Assembly (NCBI GenBank): GCA_031216445.1
Contig: CM062217.1
Location: 27,842,001 to 27,906,000 of the forward strand
Direction: 5' to 3'
From: Lateolabrax maculatus
Lineage: Eukaryota; Chordata; Actinopteri; Acropomatiformes; Lateolabracidae
Length of the DNA: 64,000 bases
Shown here piece by piece: positions 10,533 through 24,578 of the stretch. Position 1 is the first letter of the stretch, and each line of letters opens with the position of its first letter. The position numbers were made by a program, and so were the translations under genes. The notes under the pieces are model-generated. The model had not been told where the DNA came from, did not search any database, and saw only the letters and a program-made list of their open reading frames with translations.

Positions 10533-11883
10533 ACCAGTAAAGAGCCATCAGCTGTCAGATAGCACTTTGTAAATTATGCAGCAGTTAATGTTCTCCTGTT
10601 ATCAGAGAAAGTTTTATGCTTTCATGCAACTGAGCTGGCTTGTTTATGATCTCAAAAAAAAAAAAAATTCTATTAAAGTGTACCATGTTATGCTAGTATG
10701 CTAATGGTGGAAATAGCGCCACCTTGTGTTGCAAAGAGTTGTTAGATAATGTTGTCAGAAAGGAACCTAGCAAGGTTGACCTGTTTACATTTGTGTTTTG
10801 GGAAAACTTTTAATTATAGTAGTTATAATGTAGTACAAATACAAAACCCAAGGAGTGATGTTTTTCTGTGTTGGTTTAAACCTTGGACTGATGCTCGCTT
10901 TGGGACACAAAAGCATTTGTTGTACTTTCAGTTTTGATCAGAAATGCAATGATTTTGCATGCACTGAAGTCCTGTAATTATCAGGTGTTTACCTGTTTAA
11001 TATTGTGAGACTGTTACATGCATAGAATTAGCTCACAAAAATGTGGTTTTATTTTTGCCATGTCCATGTCATGTTCTACAGTCAAATCAAACCACAAGTT
11101 TGTTGTTTAGCTGCTGTTTTGTACTTGAATGTACAAGAAAGTGATACTTGGGAACAGAACACTTGAGGCTGAATAATAGATTTAATGCATATTGTTATTA
11201 CAATAGCCTAACAGACATAGATCACACTATGAGCAATTTTACAACTAGCTTTAAAATACATTAAATATGACAAGAGGATAGAGAACAGTAATTGTATTGT
11301 TTATTGTAAGGTTATTACATGAGTGATAAAACACACATTTTATATTGGAGAATTGGAATCAAAAGTAACAATATCGAACATTTATTGTTCAGCCTAGATC
11401 TGTCAGTGATGCAATTATTTTTTTAATAAATGTTGTAATGCAGGTGAACAAACCCAGTGAGTGTTCTTTTAAAGTATATGTTTGTGGTGTTTTTCCCTTT
11501 ATTAGGTAATAACAGCTAAAATAGATAAGAAATGGGAGAAGGACAAGGACCCATTCAAGGAAATTGGTTTGTTTAATTTAACTGAACTGAAATGAACTGA
11601 AAAAAAATGAGTGAGTAGTAAGTAGTAGGTATCATAATTCTAAGTGGGGTTAAATTTGTATCAAGCAGTCCACACAAAATGAAAAAATTAAGTTAACACT
11701 AAGCATGGCTATTAAGTTACATGAACTTTTTTTTTTTTTTTTTAGTTGTACTACTTGATTTGGTACTGCACACTTAAAATAAACAGGCTTTTCTAACTCA
11801 CTATTCTTAAGATTACTTTGCTTAATTTGCAACGAGTTTGCATACTTTTTTTAAGTAAGGTCAACTAATTAGATTTTACAGTG
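10533..11883 (+). other. 3' non-coding region and TTTACAGTG terminus (U2)
   Basis: Counterpart of 4682-6032, with the ATTAAA signal, the exon-like block and the terminus ending at 11883. One difference is AATGCAGGTGAACA near 11443, where the others have AATGCAGCTGAACA. Confidence 0.5.
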
Positions 11884-12735
11884 AGTATACGTACACACGT
11901 CTCCCGCAGAGCTATGTTGAAAGTCCCTCAATATTCAGTCGAGTATTGGCTAATGACCTGCAACACCTAGACGTGTCCAGTACAGTACTACAATATGTAG
12001 ATGATCTCTTGATATGTAGCACCTCCAAAGCTCAATGTGCACAAGACTCAGTCTCAGCCCTGATGGCTTTAGAAAAGGGGGCTCACAAGGTGAGTAAAAA
12101 TAAATTACAGTTTTGCCAGACACAGGTTGAATACTTAGGTAGACAACTCTGTGGCACTAAATGAGCTATAGTGCCCTCACAAATTGAGGCAGTATCGAAA
12201 GCTCCCAAACCACAAACGGTGAGACACATGTCGTCATTTCTGCCATCTCAGCTTTACTAGAAGCCATACACCATCCAAAAGTGTTAGCCATCATTAAATG
12301 CGTAGCTCATCAAAAAACGAATTCCCTGATAGCTAAAGGCAACAACTTAGCAGATGAAGCCGCAAAACGCATAGCTACACCCACCTGTATAGGACCACTG
12401 CTAGTAGCTGGAGATTGTGAACCACTAACAAACTTATATAAATATATATGAGCTATATATATGTGCTGCTATATAATAGCAGCACAACATCAGGCAAGTC
12501 CATATGCACATTCTGTATGGGCAAAAAGGGGGGCAAGTATAATCACTGAAGAAGGTCCATCACATGGGCTATGGCGAAGTGCACATGGACATATTGTCCT
12601 CCCAACATCTTTGGTACAGGTTGCTACACGTAGTGCGCATGGTCAGGACCATTGCACAAGTGGGGAGGTGTTGAGACGCCTTCAAGCAGTCTGGTGGTCA
12701 CCATTTTTCCGACCTGCGTTTGTAGCTGAGACAAT
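11884..12735 (+). pseudogene. ERV pol fragment (U2)
   Basis: Same deleted RT / RNase H / integrase arrangement as U1. The Trp codon broken in U1 is intact here, so the integrase N-domain frame is open from about 12461. Its last 15 or so codons are read from the fused intron sequence, not from virus. Confidence 0.75.
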
Positions 12736-12882
12736 TTTGCAAGGAAGGTTTTTTTCTGTTGCTCTGGTATTTCAAGTCTGATACTGCATGTTAGTGTTTT
12801 TGTTTTTTGTTTCTATTTTGCCGGGCTTGATGCTAAAATGATCTTTTCTTTTCAGATTTTTCAAGAAGACAAAAAACTTCCT

Positions 12883-13614
12883 ATGCAGTGGTCGTGTAAG
12901 TACTGCACATTTTGTGCTGAAAAGAGGTGCTTCTTACTTAAGCATTACCGCTTAAAACACGGGTGCCACACTCGAATATCACCACTACCGTGCCTTTATA
13001 AGGAGTGCCTGTGCACATTTAAATCTTTCAATGCACTCAAAGTCCACTTATCAACATGGCACACTCAAAAGGACCTGGGGAACGTGGGTGAAACTGCTTT
13101 CCATTGTCAGCTGTGTGACTTTGTGGAGCCTTGCACTGGAGCTGACTTTTTTACCCATTTACGAAGACATTTGAAGCTGAAGCAAAAGGTTTCCTGTCCA
13201 TATCAAGGCTGTAGCTTTCAGAGCAATGTTTATTCAACCTTTAATGCACATAAAAGCAAAGAACATCAAGACCACAATAAGATGGCATTCAAACCTGAAA
13301 TTGTGTCACATAATGTACTTGAGGTACCTCCACCTAATATAAATATTCAACCTGAGGATAGTGCCCCTGAAACTGATCAGGTTGAGTTTGAGGTTACTGA
13401 GCTCAATGAAGATGTGGGAGACTTGGAGAGTCAGTTGGAACATAATGTAGCTGCTGTTTTTCTGAAAATGTCATCGATTCTTAACATCTCTGAAAATGCC
13501 CTGCAAGAAGTTATAGAGCAGATCAACCAAATTTATGTGCTTTCACAGCCATTGTTACATACCTCGGTTGGAAAAATACTAAATCAACATTGTGGAGATG
13601 TTGAGGACTCTTAA
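12883..13614 (+). CDS. C2H2 zinc-finger ORF (U3)
   Basis: 243 codons, same predicted protein as U1 and U2, all zinc ligands present. No promoter or 5' exon lies within the unit. Confidence 0.5.
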   Translation: MQWSCKYCTFCAEKRCFLLKHYRLKHGCHTRISPLPCLYKECLCTFKSFNALKVHLSTWHTQKDLGNVGETAFHCQLCDFVEPCTGADFFTHLRRHLKLKQKVSCPYQGCSFQSNVYSTFNAHKSKEHQDHNKMAFKPEIVSHNVLEVPPPNINIQPEDSAPETDQVEFEVTELNEDVGDLESQLEHNVAAVFLKMSSILNISENALQEVIEQINQIYVLSQPLLHTSVGKILNQHCGDVEDS

Positions 13615-16383
13615 GTGAGTGAGATAGCTAAAGTATTTACTGAGAATAATGTATTCCTGAAATTCACTTCTACTAGGGGGTCATTGTCAACCACTAGCAA
13701 GCGAACATCATACATTTGAAAAGAATTCTCAGTGGTGACGCCTATTGAGTTTGTCCTAAAAAATGACAGGCAGACAGTTGTGTATATCCCCATACTAAAA
13801 ATGCTGCAGACATTACTAAACAATGGAGAAATTTTAGATAAGGCCATGTCATCTGAGACAAATTTGTCACAAGGATACAGATCTCACAGGGATGGTTACC
13901 GGTTTAAAGACAATTCTCTCTTGACAGAGGAAGAATTCAGGATTGCTCTTTTCTTGTACACAGATGATTTTGAGGTGGCTAAGCCCTTGGGAACCTCCAG
14001 AAAGAAACACAAGCTGCCATCTACTGGGTACTTGGAAATCTACACCCTAAATATCGCTCCTCTCTTCATTCCATTCAGCTTGCTCTACTCATCATCGCTG
14101 AAGATGATATCAGGAAGTTGACTTTAAATGAGAGACCACAGTCTATTGAAGAATTAAAAGTGCAACTGGTAGATAAACTGTCACTGCAGTATGACTTTAA
14201 ACTGCAATATGAAGATCAAGACTTCCATAATGCCCTCTGCAATTTGACTGAAATAACTGATTTACCCGAAAGAGCTACGCTCAAAATCATCCCTCTTGTG
14301 ACTCTCCATTTAACCGCATTGTCATCACCCACCACAACATCAGACACTGAGTGCAGCACAGCAGACACTGAGATCCTGTCGACAGGAAGAGCATCACCAT
14401 CGCTAAGACAACAGTGGCCAGATTTCTTTGACATACCCAATTTCTCAGTTGATGTTGACTATAGACTCAGACAGGCAGATCTTGCCTTTATGAAGGATGG
14501 AACACGTATGACTCTACCACGAGATATGAAGCATGACATACTAGAAAAGCTTGCTGAGACGATGTACAGTTTCAAGGCTTACCCTAAAGATGATGACTTC
14601 AGCAGTGTTGCAAAAGCACTAATTAGCAAACACCCCTGCCTCACTGAGCCTGGACCACACAGATGGTATGGCTGGAAAAACAGCCTTAAATTATCGCACA
14701 AAGCTTCAAAAAGCTGGATGTGAGGATGTAGCAATCAATGGAGGCAAAAGAAGTAAAGGCAACCCAGAAGGAGAATCCTCAAGCAAGAATATCAAACGGC
14801 CAAAAAGAGGTGAAGCAAACTACCTACCTAACTTACCTGAAGGACATGATGAAACAAGCCTTGAAAATGCCAGAAAGGTTCTCGTGGAAGAAATGAAGAA
14901 GAAACAACCCAATGGCACTCTCATCTCACAAATGATGGACCAATCATTCCCACTACGCAGACAAGAAATTGTAGAAAAGGAACCTGCTGTACAGAACATT
15001 GTTGAACGATGGCCAGCACTCTTCACAGACAGGTAAACTATTTTTGTTCTCAACCAATAAAATAATGCCTATCAAAAAGAAATTCAAGGTGTGTGGCTAG
15101 AAATCCAAACACACTTGTTGGAATGTTAACACTTCTGCCATCTCTCCATCCCTACCCACCCCTCTCTCTACTTTTCAGGTGTTTGCTGAGTTCAACAGAA
15201 TCGCAAGTAAGAATCTTGAGGGAGACTTCTTTGAGGCTCTGGACCAGTATACCCCACGTTTCATTGAACTTTTCAAAACAAGAAGGGGAACTGTTGGCCA
15301 GAAGCTCAGTGAGCTGATGCAGCACATGAGCTGGATGGTAAGTAGGTTAATTTTGCTTTTGATCTGTGTGATAGTTCATCAATCAAGTTCTAAATGAGAT
15401 GATCCAGCCCAACCTATTCTATTTCCTGTCTGACTTGTGCTTGTGCCTTGCAAATTACTCTGTTAACTGGTCTTTTCTCTCTCTGTGTATCATTAGACAC
15501 CAGACGTGACAGTACTTCGCTCTGTTGTCCTCAAAGGCATTCCTATTTTACTTGGTGACGACTCCAGTGAATTCTTCAAGACATGCTCTGTAAGTACTTG
15601 CACATAAGAAAAAGTTTGGTCTGCATTAAAATAGAACTATATCTGTGCTGACATAGAAGATGTAATTTTATCTGCACAATATACAATATACATTTTGTAC
15701 AGTGATTGATGTATTTTGTATGGCAATTCCTCCACAGCTAATCTGAGAGGTATTTAAACAGCCAGTAAATAAAAATGAAATTTGCCACATAAACGTTGTA
15801 CACATTAATTAATTGTAAATCTAAGGAGCAGGAGTCCAGGCTGAAAAGTCAGTGTCACTGTTTAAGAATATATGGACCTTGTGGACCATAGCTTTAGTTT
15901 AATCATACCACATTTATTTTGTTGGTTATATTGTAACAATCCAGTGTGAACACATATTTAAAACCATATTCCCTAGCAAATGCTTTCAACATTAAAAATG
16001 AATGTTTAGAAGAGCATAAATTGCCATGCTGAAGAATGTGTGTGTGTGTGTCTTTGTAGGGTACAGCGAGAGACGAGGCCCTAGAATGCACTGTCGGTGT
16101 GCTGACAGTTGTCAGTGAAGATAATCCTCATGAGGGTCCAAGTTCAGTAGACCTCCAGCCCATCTCCACTGCCATCATTCTGGAGGGAGGTATCATCATG
16201 GATCATATAAAAAAACTTGCCTCAGGCAGTTTGTCTGTTATTTGGGCTTACATATGCTTTGCATTTGGATTACCCAAAATGCATGGCAAATACACTCAAC
16301 TTCATTCAGACTGTGATGCTTGGACTGGGAAAGAAAACCTCCCACCAAAACTGTTAACTTTGAAGAACAGTCTACTGGGTTAG
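13615..16383 (+). pseudogene. Decayed SAMD3-like gene body (U3)
   Basis: Central part 13615-15032; 3' blocks 15179-15337, 15497-15589 and 16060-16383. It carries the shared stops and frame changes; I saw no additional private lesion. Confidence 0.6.
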
Positions 16384-17734
16384 ACCAGTAAAGAGCCATC
16401 AGCTGTCAGATAGCACTTTGTAAATTATGCAGCAGTTAATGTTCTCCTGTTATCAGAGAAAGTTTTATGCTTTCATGCAACTGAGCTGGCTTGTTTATGA
16501 TCTCAAAAAAAAAAAAAATTCTATTAAAGTGTACCATGTTATGCTAGTATGCTAATGGTGGAAATAGCGCCACCTTGTGTTGCAAAGAGTTGTTAGATAA
16601 TGTTGTCAGAAAGGAACCTAGCAAGGTTGACCTGTTTACATTTGTGTTTTGGGAAAACTTTTAATTATAGTAGTTATAATGTAGTACAAATACAAAACCC
16701 AAGGAGTGATGTTTTTCTGTGTTGGTTTAAACCTTGGACTGATGCTCGCTTTGGGACACAAAAGCATTTGTTGTACTTTCAGTTTTGATCAGAAATGCAA
16801 TGATTTTGCATGCACTGAAGTCCTGTAATTATCAGGTGTTTACCTGTTTAATATTGTGAGACTGTTACATGCATAGAATTAGCTCACAAAAATGTGGTTT
16901 TATTTTTGCCATGTCCATGTCATGTTCTACAGTCAAATCAAACCACAAGTTTGTTGTTTAGCTGCTGTTTTGTACTTGAATGTACAAGAAAGTGATACTT
17001 GGGAACAGAACACTTGAGGCTGAATAATAGATTTAATGCATATTGTTATTACAATAGCCTAACAGACATAGATCACACTATGAGCAATTTTACAACTAGC
17101 TTTAAAATACATTAAATATGACAAGAGGATAGAGAACAGTAATTGTATTGTTTATTGTAAGGTTATTACATGAGTGATAAAACACACATTTTATATTGGA
17201 GAATTGGAATCAAAAGTAACAATATCGAACATTTATTGTTCAGCCTAGATCTGTCAGTGATGCAATTATTTTTTTAATAAATGTTGTAATGCAGCTGAAC
17301 AAACCCAGTGAGTGTTCTTTTAAAGTATATGTTTGTGGTGTTTTTCCCTTTATTAGGTAATAACAGCTAAAATAGATAAGAAATGGGAGAAGGACAAGGA
17401 CCCATTCAAGGAAATTGGTTTGTTTAATTTAACTGAACTGAAATGAACTGAAAAAAAATGAGTGAGTAGTAAGTAGTAGGTATCATAATTCTAAGTGGGG
17501 TTAAATTTGTATCAAGCAGTCCACACAAAATGAAAAAATTAAGTTAACACTAAGCATGGCTATTAAGTTACATGAACTTTTTTTTTTATTTTTTAGTTGT
17601 ACTACTTGATTTGGTACTGCACACTTAAAATAAACAGGCTTTTCTAACTCACTATTCTTAAGATTACTTTGCTTAATTTGCAACGAGTTTGCATACTTTT
17701 TTTAAGTAAGGTCAACTAATTAGATTTTACAGTG
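16384..17734 (+). other. 3' non-coding region and TTTACAGTG terminus (U3)
   Basis: Equivalent of 4682-6032. It shares GTAATTGTATTG and AACAGGC with U2. Confidence 0.5.
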
Positions 17735-18586
17735 AGTATACGTACACACGTCTCCCGCAGAGCTATGTTGAAAGTCCCTCAATATTCAGTCGAGTATTGG
17801 CTAATGACCTGCAACACCTAGACGTGTCCAGTACAGTACTACAATATGTAGATGATCTCTTGATATGTAGCACCTCCAAAGCTCAATGTGCACAAGACTC
17901 AGTCTCAGCCCTGATGGCTTTAGAAAAGGGGGCTCACAAGGTGAGTAAAAATAAATTACAGTTTTGCCAGACACAGGTTGAATACTTAGGTAGACAACTC
18001 TGTGGCACTAAATGAGCTATAGTGCCCTCACAAATTGAGGCAGTATCGAAAGCTCCCAAACCACAAACGGTGAGACACATGTCGTCATTTCTGCCATCTC
18101 AGCTTTACTAGAAGCCATACACCATCCAAAAGTGTTAGCCATCATTAAATGCGTAGCTCATCAAAAAACGAATTCCCTGATAGCTAAAGGCAACAACTTA
18201 GCAGATGAAGCCGCAAAACGCATAGCTACACCCACCTGTATAGGACCACTGCTAGTAGCTGGAGATTGTGAACCACTAACAAACTTATATATATATATAT
18301 GAGCTATATATATGTGCTGCTATATAATAGCAGCACAACATCAGGCAAGTCCATATGCACATTCTGTATGGGCAAAAAGGGGGGCAAGTATAATCACTGA
18401 AGAAGGTCCATCACATGGGCTATGGCGAAGTGCACATGGACATATTGTCCTCCCAACATCTTTGGTACAGGTTGCTACACGTAGTGCGCATGGTCAGGAC
18501 CATTGCACAAGTGGGGAGGTGTTGAGACGCCTTCAAGCAGTCTGGTGGTCACCATTTTTCCGACCTGCGTTTGTAGCTGAGACAAT
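17735..18586 (+). pseudogene. ERV pol fragment (U3)
   Basis: Same truncated pol arrangement. The TA spacer (about 18286-18300) is an uninterrupted TA run. Confidence 0.75.
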
Positions 18587-18733
18587 TTTGCAAGGAAGGT
18601 TTTTTTCTGTTGCTCTGGTATTTCAAGTCTGATACTGCATGTTAGTGTTTTTGTTTTTTGTTTCTATTTTGCCGGGCTTGATGCTAAAATGATCTTTTCT
18701 TTTCAGATTTTTCAAGAAGACAAAAAACTTCCT

Positions 18734-19324
18734 ATGCAGTGGTCGTGTAAGTACTGCACATTTTGTGCTGAAAAGAGGTGCTTCTTACTTAAGCATTACC
18801 ACTTAAAACACGGGTGCCACACTCGAATATCACCACTACCGTGCCTTTATAAGGAGTGCCTGTGCACATTTAAATCTTTCAATGCACTCAAAGTCCACTT
18901 ATCAACATGGCACACTCAAAAGGACCTGGGGAACGTGGGTGAAACTGCTTTCCATTGTCAGCTGTGTGACTTTGTGGAGCCTTGCACTGGAGCTGACTTT
19001 TTTACCCATTTACGAAGACATTTGAAGCTGAAGCAAAAGGTTTCCTGTCCATATCAAGGCTGTAGCTTTCAGAGCAATGTTTATTCAACCTTTAATGCAC
19101 ATAAAAGCAAAGAACATCAAGACCACAATAAGATGGCATTCAAACCTGAAATTGTGTCACATAATGTACTTGAGGTACCTCCACCTAATATAAATATTCA
19201 ACCTGAGGATAGTGCCCCTGAAACTGATCAGGTTGAGTTTGAGGTTACTGAGCTCAATGAAGATGTGGGAGACTTGGAGAGTCAGTTGGAACATAATGTA
19301 GCTGCTGTTTTTCTGAAAATGTAA
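18734..19324 (+). pseudogene. Zinc-finger ORF truncated by a private stop (U4)
   Basis: The frame runs 196 codons from MQWS and ends at TAA 19322-19324, where other units have TCA; the next codon also differs (ACG for TCG). All four fingers remain, with an Arg23-to-His change in finger 1 (HYHLKH) beside the zinc ligands. The C-terminal helical segment is lost. A shortened zinc-finger protein is still conceivable. Confidence 0.55.
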
Positions 19325-19465
19325 ACGATTCTTAACATCTCTGAAAATGCCCTGCAAGAAGTTATAGAGCAGATCAACCAAATTTATGTGCTTTCACAGC
19401 CATTGTTACATACCTCGGTTGGAAAAATACTAAATCAACATTGTGGAGATGTTGAGGACTCTTAA

Positions 19466-22232
19466 GTGAGTGAGATAGCTAAAGTATTTACTGAGAATAA
19501 TGTATTCCTGAAATTCACTTCTACTAGGGGGTCATTGTCAACCACTAGCAAGCGAACATCATACATTTGAAAAGAATTCTCAGTGGTGACGCCTATTGAG
19601 TTTGTCCTAAAAAATGACAGGCAGACAGTTGTGTATATCCCCATACTAAAAATGCTGCAGACATTACTAAACAATGGAGAAATTTTAGATAAGGCCATGT
19701 CATCTGAGACAAATTTGTCACAAGGATACAGATCTCACAGGGATGGTTACCGGTTTAAAGACAATTCTCTCTTGACAGAGGAAGAATTCAGGATTGCTCT
19801 TTTCTTGTACACAGATGATTTTGAGGTGGCTAAGCCCTTGGGAACCTCCAGAAAGAAACACAAGCTGCCATCTACTGGGTACTTGGAAATCTACACCCTA
19901 AATATCGCTCCTCTCTTCATTCCATTCAGCTTGCTCTACTCATCATCGCTGAAGATGATATCAGGAAGTTGACTTTAAATGAGAGACCACAGTCTATTGA
20001 AGAATTAAAAGTGCAACTGGTAGATAAACTGTCACTGCAGTATGACTTTAAACTGCAGTATGAAGATCAAGACTTCCATAATGCCCTCTGCAATTTGACT
20101 GAAATAACTGATTTACCTGAAAGAGCTACGCTCAAAATCATCCCTCTTGTGACTCTCCATTTAACCGCATTGTCATCACCCACCACAACATCAGACACTG
20201 AGTGCAGCACAGCAGACACTGAGATCCTGTCGACAGGAAGAGCATCACCATCGCTAAGACAACAGTGGCCAGATTTCTTTGACATACCCAATTTCTCAGT
20301 TGATGTTGACTATAGACTCAGACAGGCAGATCTTGCCTTTATGAAGGATGGAACACGTATGACTCTACCACGAGATATGAAGCATGACATACTAGAAAAG
20401 CTTGCTGAGACGATGTACAGTTTCAAGGCTTACCCTAAAGATGATGACTTCAGCAGTGTTGCAAAAGCACTAATTAGCAAACACCCCTGCCTCACTGAGC
20501 CTGGACCACACAGATGGTATGGCTGGAAAAACAGCCTTAAATTATCGCACAAAGCTTCAAAAAGCTGGATGTGAGGATGTAGCAATCAATGGAGGCAAAA
20601 GAAGTAAAGGCAACCCAGAAGGAGAATCCTCAAGCAAGAATATCAAACGGCCAAAAAGAGGTGAAGCAAACTACCTACCTAACTTACCTGAAGGACATGA
20701 TGAAACAAGCCTTGAAAATGCCAGAAAGGTTCTCGTGGAAGAAATGAAGAAGAAACAACCCAATGGCACTCTCATCTCACAAATGATGGACCAATCATTC
20801 CCACTACGCAGACAAGAAATTGTAGAAAAGGAACCTGCTGTACAGAACATTGTTGAACGATGGCCAGCACTCTTCACAGACAGGTAAACTATTTTTGTTC
20901 TCAACCAATAAAATAATGCCTATCAAAAAGAAATTCAAGGTGTGTGGCTAGAAATCCAAACACACTTGTTGGAATGTTAACACTTCTGCCATCTCTCCAT
21001 CCCTACCCACCCCTCTCTCTACTTTTCAGGTGTTTGCTGAGTTCAACAGAATCGCAAGTAAGAATCTTGAGGGAGACTTCTTTGAGGCTCTGGACCAGTA
21101 TACCCCACGTTTCATTGAACTTTTCAAAACAAGAAGGGGAACTGTTGGCCAGAAGCTCAGTGAGCTGATGCAGCACATGAGCTGGATGGTAAGTAGGTTA
21201 ATTTTGCTTTTGATCTGTGTGATAGTTCATCAATCAAGTTCTAAATGAGATGATCCAGCCCAACCTATTCTATTTCCTGTCTGACTTGTGCTTGTGCCTT
21301 GCAAATTACTCTGTTAACTGGTCTTTTCTCTCTCTGTGTATCATTAGACACCAGACGTGACAGTACTTCGCTCTGTTGTCCTCAAAGGCATTCCTATTTT
21401 ACTTGGTGACGACTCCAGTGAATTCTTCAAGACATGCTCTGTAAGTACTTGCACATAAGAAAAAGTTTGGTCTGCATTAAAATAGAACTATATCTGTGCT
21501 GACATAGAAGATGTAATTTTATCTGCACAATATACAATATACATTTTGTACAGTGATTGATGTATTTTGTATGGCAATTCCTCCACAGCTAATCTGAGAG
21601 GTATTTAAACAGCCAGTAAATAAAAATGAAATTTGCCACATAAACGTTGTACACATTAATTAATTGTAAATCTAAGGAGCAGGAGTCCAGGCTGAAAAGT
21701 CAGTGTCACTGTTTAAGAATATATGGACCTTGTGGACCATAGCTTTAGTTTAATCATACCACATTTATTTTGTTGGTTATATTGTAACAATCCAGTGTGA
21801 ACACATATTTAAAACCATATTCCCTAGCAAATGCTTTCAACATTAAAAATGAATGTTTAGAAGAGCATAAATTGCCATGCTGAAGAATGTGTGTGTGTGT
21901 CTTTGTAGGGTACAGCGAGAGACGAGGCCCTAGAATGCACTGTCGGTGTGCTGACAGTTGTCAGTGAAGATAATCCTCATGAGGGTCCAAGTTCAGTAGA
22001 CCTCCAGCCCATCTCCACTGCCATCATTCTGGAGGGAGGTATCATCATGGATCATATAAAAAAACTTGCCTCAGGCAGTTTGTCTGTTATTTGGGCTTAC
22101 ATATGCTTTGCATTTGGATTACCCAAAATGCATGGCAAATACACTCAACTTCATTCAGACTGTGATGCTTGGACTGGGAAAGAAAACCTCCCACCAAAAC
22201 TGTTAACTTTGAAGAACAGTCTACTGGGTTAG
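19466..22232 (+). pseudogene. Decayed SAMD3-like gene body (U4)
   Basis: Central part 19466-20883; exon A block from 21030 to the terminal TAG at 22230-22232. The GT run before the exon-C acceptor (near 21888-21900) is one repeat shorter than in U2, as in U5-U8. Confidence 0.6.
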
Positions 22233-23581
22233 ACCAGTAAAGAGCCATCAGCTGTCAGATAGCACTTTGTAAATTATGCAGCAGTTAATGTTCTCCTGTT
22301 ATCAGAGAAAGTTTTATGCTTTCATGCAACTGAGCTGGCTTGTTTATGATCTCAAAAAAAAAAAAAATTCTATTAAAGTGTACCATGTTATGCTAGTATG
22401 CTAATGGTGGAAATAGCGCCACCTTGTGTTGCAAAGAGTTGTTAGATAATGTTGTCAGAAAGGAACCTAGCAAGGTTGACCTGTTTACATTTGTGTTTTG
22501 GGAAAACTTTTAATTATAGTAGTTATAATGTAGTACAAATACAAAACCCAAGGAGTGATGTTTTTCTGTGTTGGTTTAAACCTTGGACTGATGCTCGCTT
22601 TGGGACACAAAAGCATTTGTTGTACTTTCAGTTTTGATCAGAAATGCAATGATTTTGCATGCACTGAAGTCCTGTAATTATCAGGTGTTTACCTGTTTAA
22701 TATTGTGAGACTGTTACATGCATAGAATTAGCTCACAAAAATGTGGTTTTATTTTTGCCATGTCCATGTCATGTTCTACAGTCAAATCAAACCACAAGTT
22801 TGTTGTTTAGCTGCTGTTTTGTACTTGAATGTACAAGAAAGTGATACTTGGGAACAGAACACTTGAGGCTGAATAATAGATTTAATGCATATTGTTATTA
22901 CAATAGCCTAACAGACATAGATCACACTATGAGCAATTTTGCAACTAGCTTTAAAATACATTAAATATGACAAGAGGATAGAGAACAGTAATTTTATTGT
23001 TTATTGTAAGGTTATTACATGAGTGATAAAACACACATTTTATATTGGAGAATTGGAATCAAAAGTAACAATATCGAACATTTATTGTTCAGTCTAGATC
23101 TGTCAGTGATGCAATTATTTTTTTAATAAATGTTGTAATGCAGCTGAACAAACCCAGTGAGTGTTCTTTTAAAGTATATGTTTGTGGTGTTTTTCCCTTT
23201 ATTAGGTAATAACAGCTAAAATAGATAAGAAATGGGAGAAGGACAAGGACCCATTCAAGGAAATTGGTTTGTTTAATTTAACTGAACTGAAATGAACTGA
23301 AAAAAAATGAGTGAGTAGTAAGTAGTAGGTATCATAATTCTAAGTGGGGTTAAATTTGTATCAAGCAGTCCACACAAAATGAAAAAATTAAGTTAACACT
23401 AAGCATGGCTATTAAGTTACATGAACTTTTTTTTTTTTTTTAGTTGTACTACTTGATTTGGTACTGCACACTTAAAATAAACAAGCTTTTCTAACTCACT
23501 ATTCTTAAGATTACTTTGCTTAATTTGCAACGAGTTTGCATACTTTTTTTAAGTAAGGTCAACTAATTAGATTTTACAGTG
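22233..23581 (+). other. 3' non-coding region and TTTACAGTG terminus (U4)
   Basis: Equivalent of 4682-6032, with a slightly shorter T-run. Confidence 0.5.
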
Positions 23582-24431
23582 AGTATACGTACACACGTCT
23601 CCCGCAGAGCTATGTTGAAAGTCCCTCAATATTCAGTCGAGTATTGGCTAATGACCTGCAACACCTAGACGTGTCCAGTACAGTACTACAATATGTAGAT
23701 GATCTCTTGATATGTAGCACCTCCAAAGCTCAATGTGCACAAGACTCAGTCTCAGCCCTGATGGCTTTAGAAAAGGGGGCTCACAAGGTGAGTAAAAATA
23801 AATTACAGTTTTGCCAGACACAGGTTGAATACTTAGGTAGACAACTCTGTGGCACTAAATGAGCTATAGTGCCCTCACAAATTGAGGCAGTATCGAAAGC
23901 TCCCAAACCACAAATGGTGAGACACATGTCGTCATTTCTGCCATCTCAGCTTTACTAGAAGCCATACACCATCCAAAAGTGTTAGCCATCATTAAATGCG
24001 TAGCTCATCAAAAAACGAATTCCCTGATAGCTAAAGGCAACAACTTAGCAGATGAAGCCGCAAAACGCATAGCTACACCCACCTGTATAGGACCACTGCT
24101 AGTAGCTGGAGATTGTGAACCACTAACAAACTTATATATATATATGAGCTATATATATGTGCTGCTATATAATAGCAGCACAACATCAGGCAAGTCCATA
24201 TGCACATTCTGTATGGGCAAAAAGGGGGGCAAGTATAATCACTGAAGAAGGTCCATCACATGGGCTATGGCGAAGTGCACATGGACATATTGTCCTCCCA
24301 ACATCTTTGGTACAGGTTGCTACACATAGTGCGCATGGTCAGGACCATTGCACAAGTGGGGAGGTGTTGAGACGCCTTCAAGCAGTCTGCTGGTCACCAT
24401 TTTTCCGACCTGCGTTTGTAGCTGAGACAAT
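23582..24431 (+). pseudogene. ERV pol fragment (U4)
   Basis: Same deleted pol. The TA spacer is short, and the TA/ATG phase joins the RNase H tail frame (from 23979) to spacer codons. It shares an Arg-to-His and a Trp-to-Cys change in the integrase N-domain with U5. Confidence 0.75.
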
Positions 24432-24578
24432 TTTGCAAGGAAGGTTTTTTTCTGTTGCTCTGGTATTTCAAGTCTGATACTGCATGTTAGTGTTTTTGTT
24501 TTTTGTTTCTATTTTGCCGGGCTTGATGCTAAAATGATCTTTTCTTTTCAGATTTTTCAAGAAGACAAAAAACTTCCT

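Larger units (their letters stand above)
6885..12735 (+). repeat. Tandem array unit U2
   Basis: Begins at the integrase/intron junction, so it lacks the 5' exon and promoter. It shares several private variants with U3: CTGCAATATG (near 8353), TTACCCGAAAG, GTAATTGTATTG (near 11289) and AACAGGC (near 11784). It is therefore U3's closest relative. Confidence 0.9.
12736..18586 (+). repeat. Tandem array unit U3
   Basis: Sister of U2 by shared variants. The 3' T-run is interrupted by an A (near 17589), a private change, and the TA spacer in pol lacks the AAATAT interruption seen in U1 and U2. Confidence 0.9.
18587..24431 (+). repeat. Tandem array unit U4
   Basis: Shares with U5 a late-unit haplotype: AATTTTGCAAC (near 22937), CAGTCTAGATC (near 23091), CAAATGGTG (near 23912), CTACACATAG and CTGCTGGTC. 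Its 5' half is still U1-U3 type (MQWS, LYTDDF). Confidence 0.9.

Noticed and set aside
12700..12781. C-terminal extension of the integrase-domain frame (ILQGRFFSVALVFQV)
   Set aside because: These codons are read from intron sequence fused at the unit junction; the U7 copy shows the true integrase continuation.
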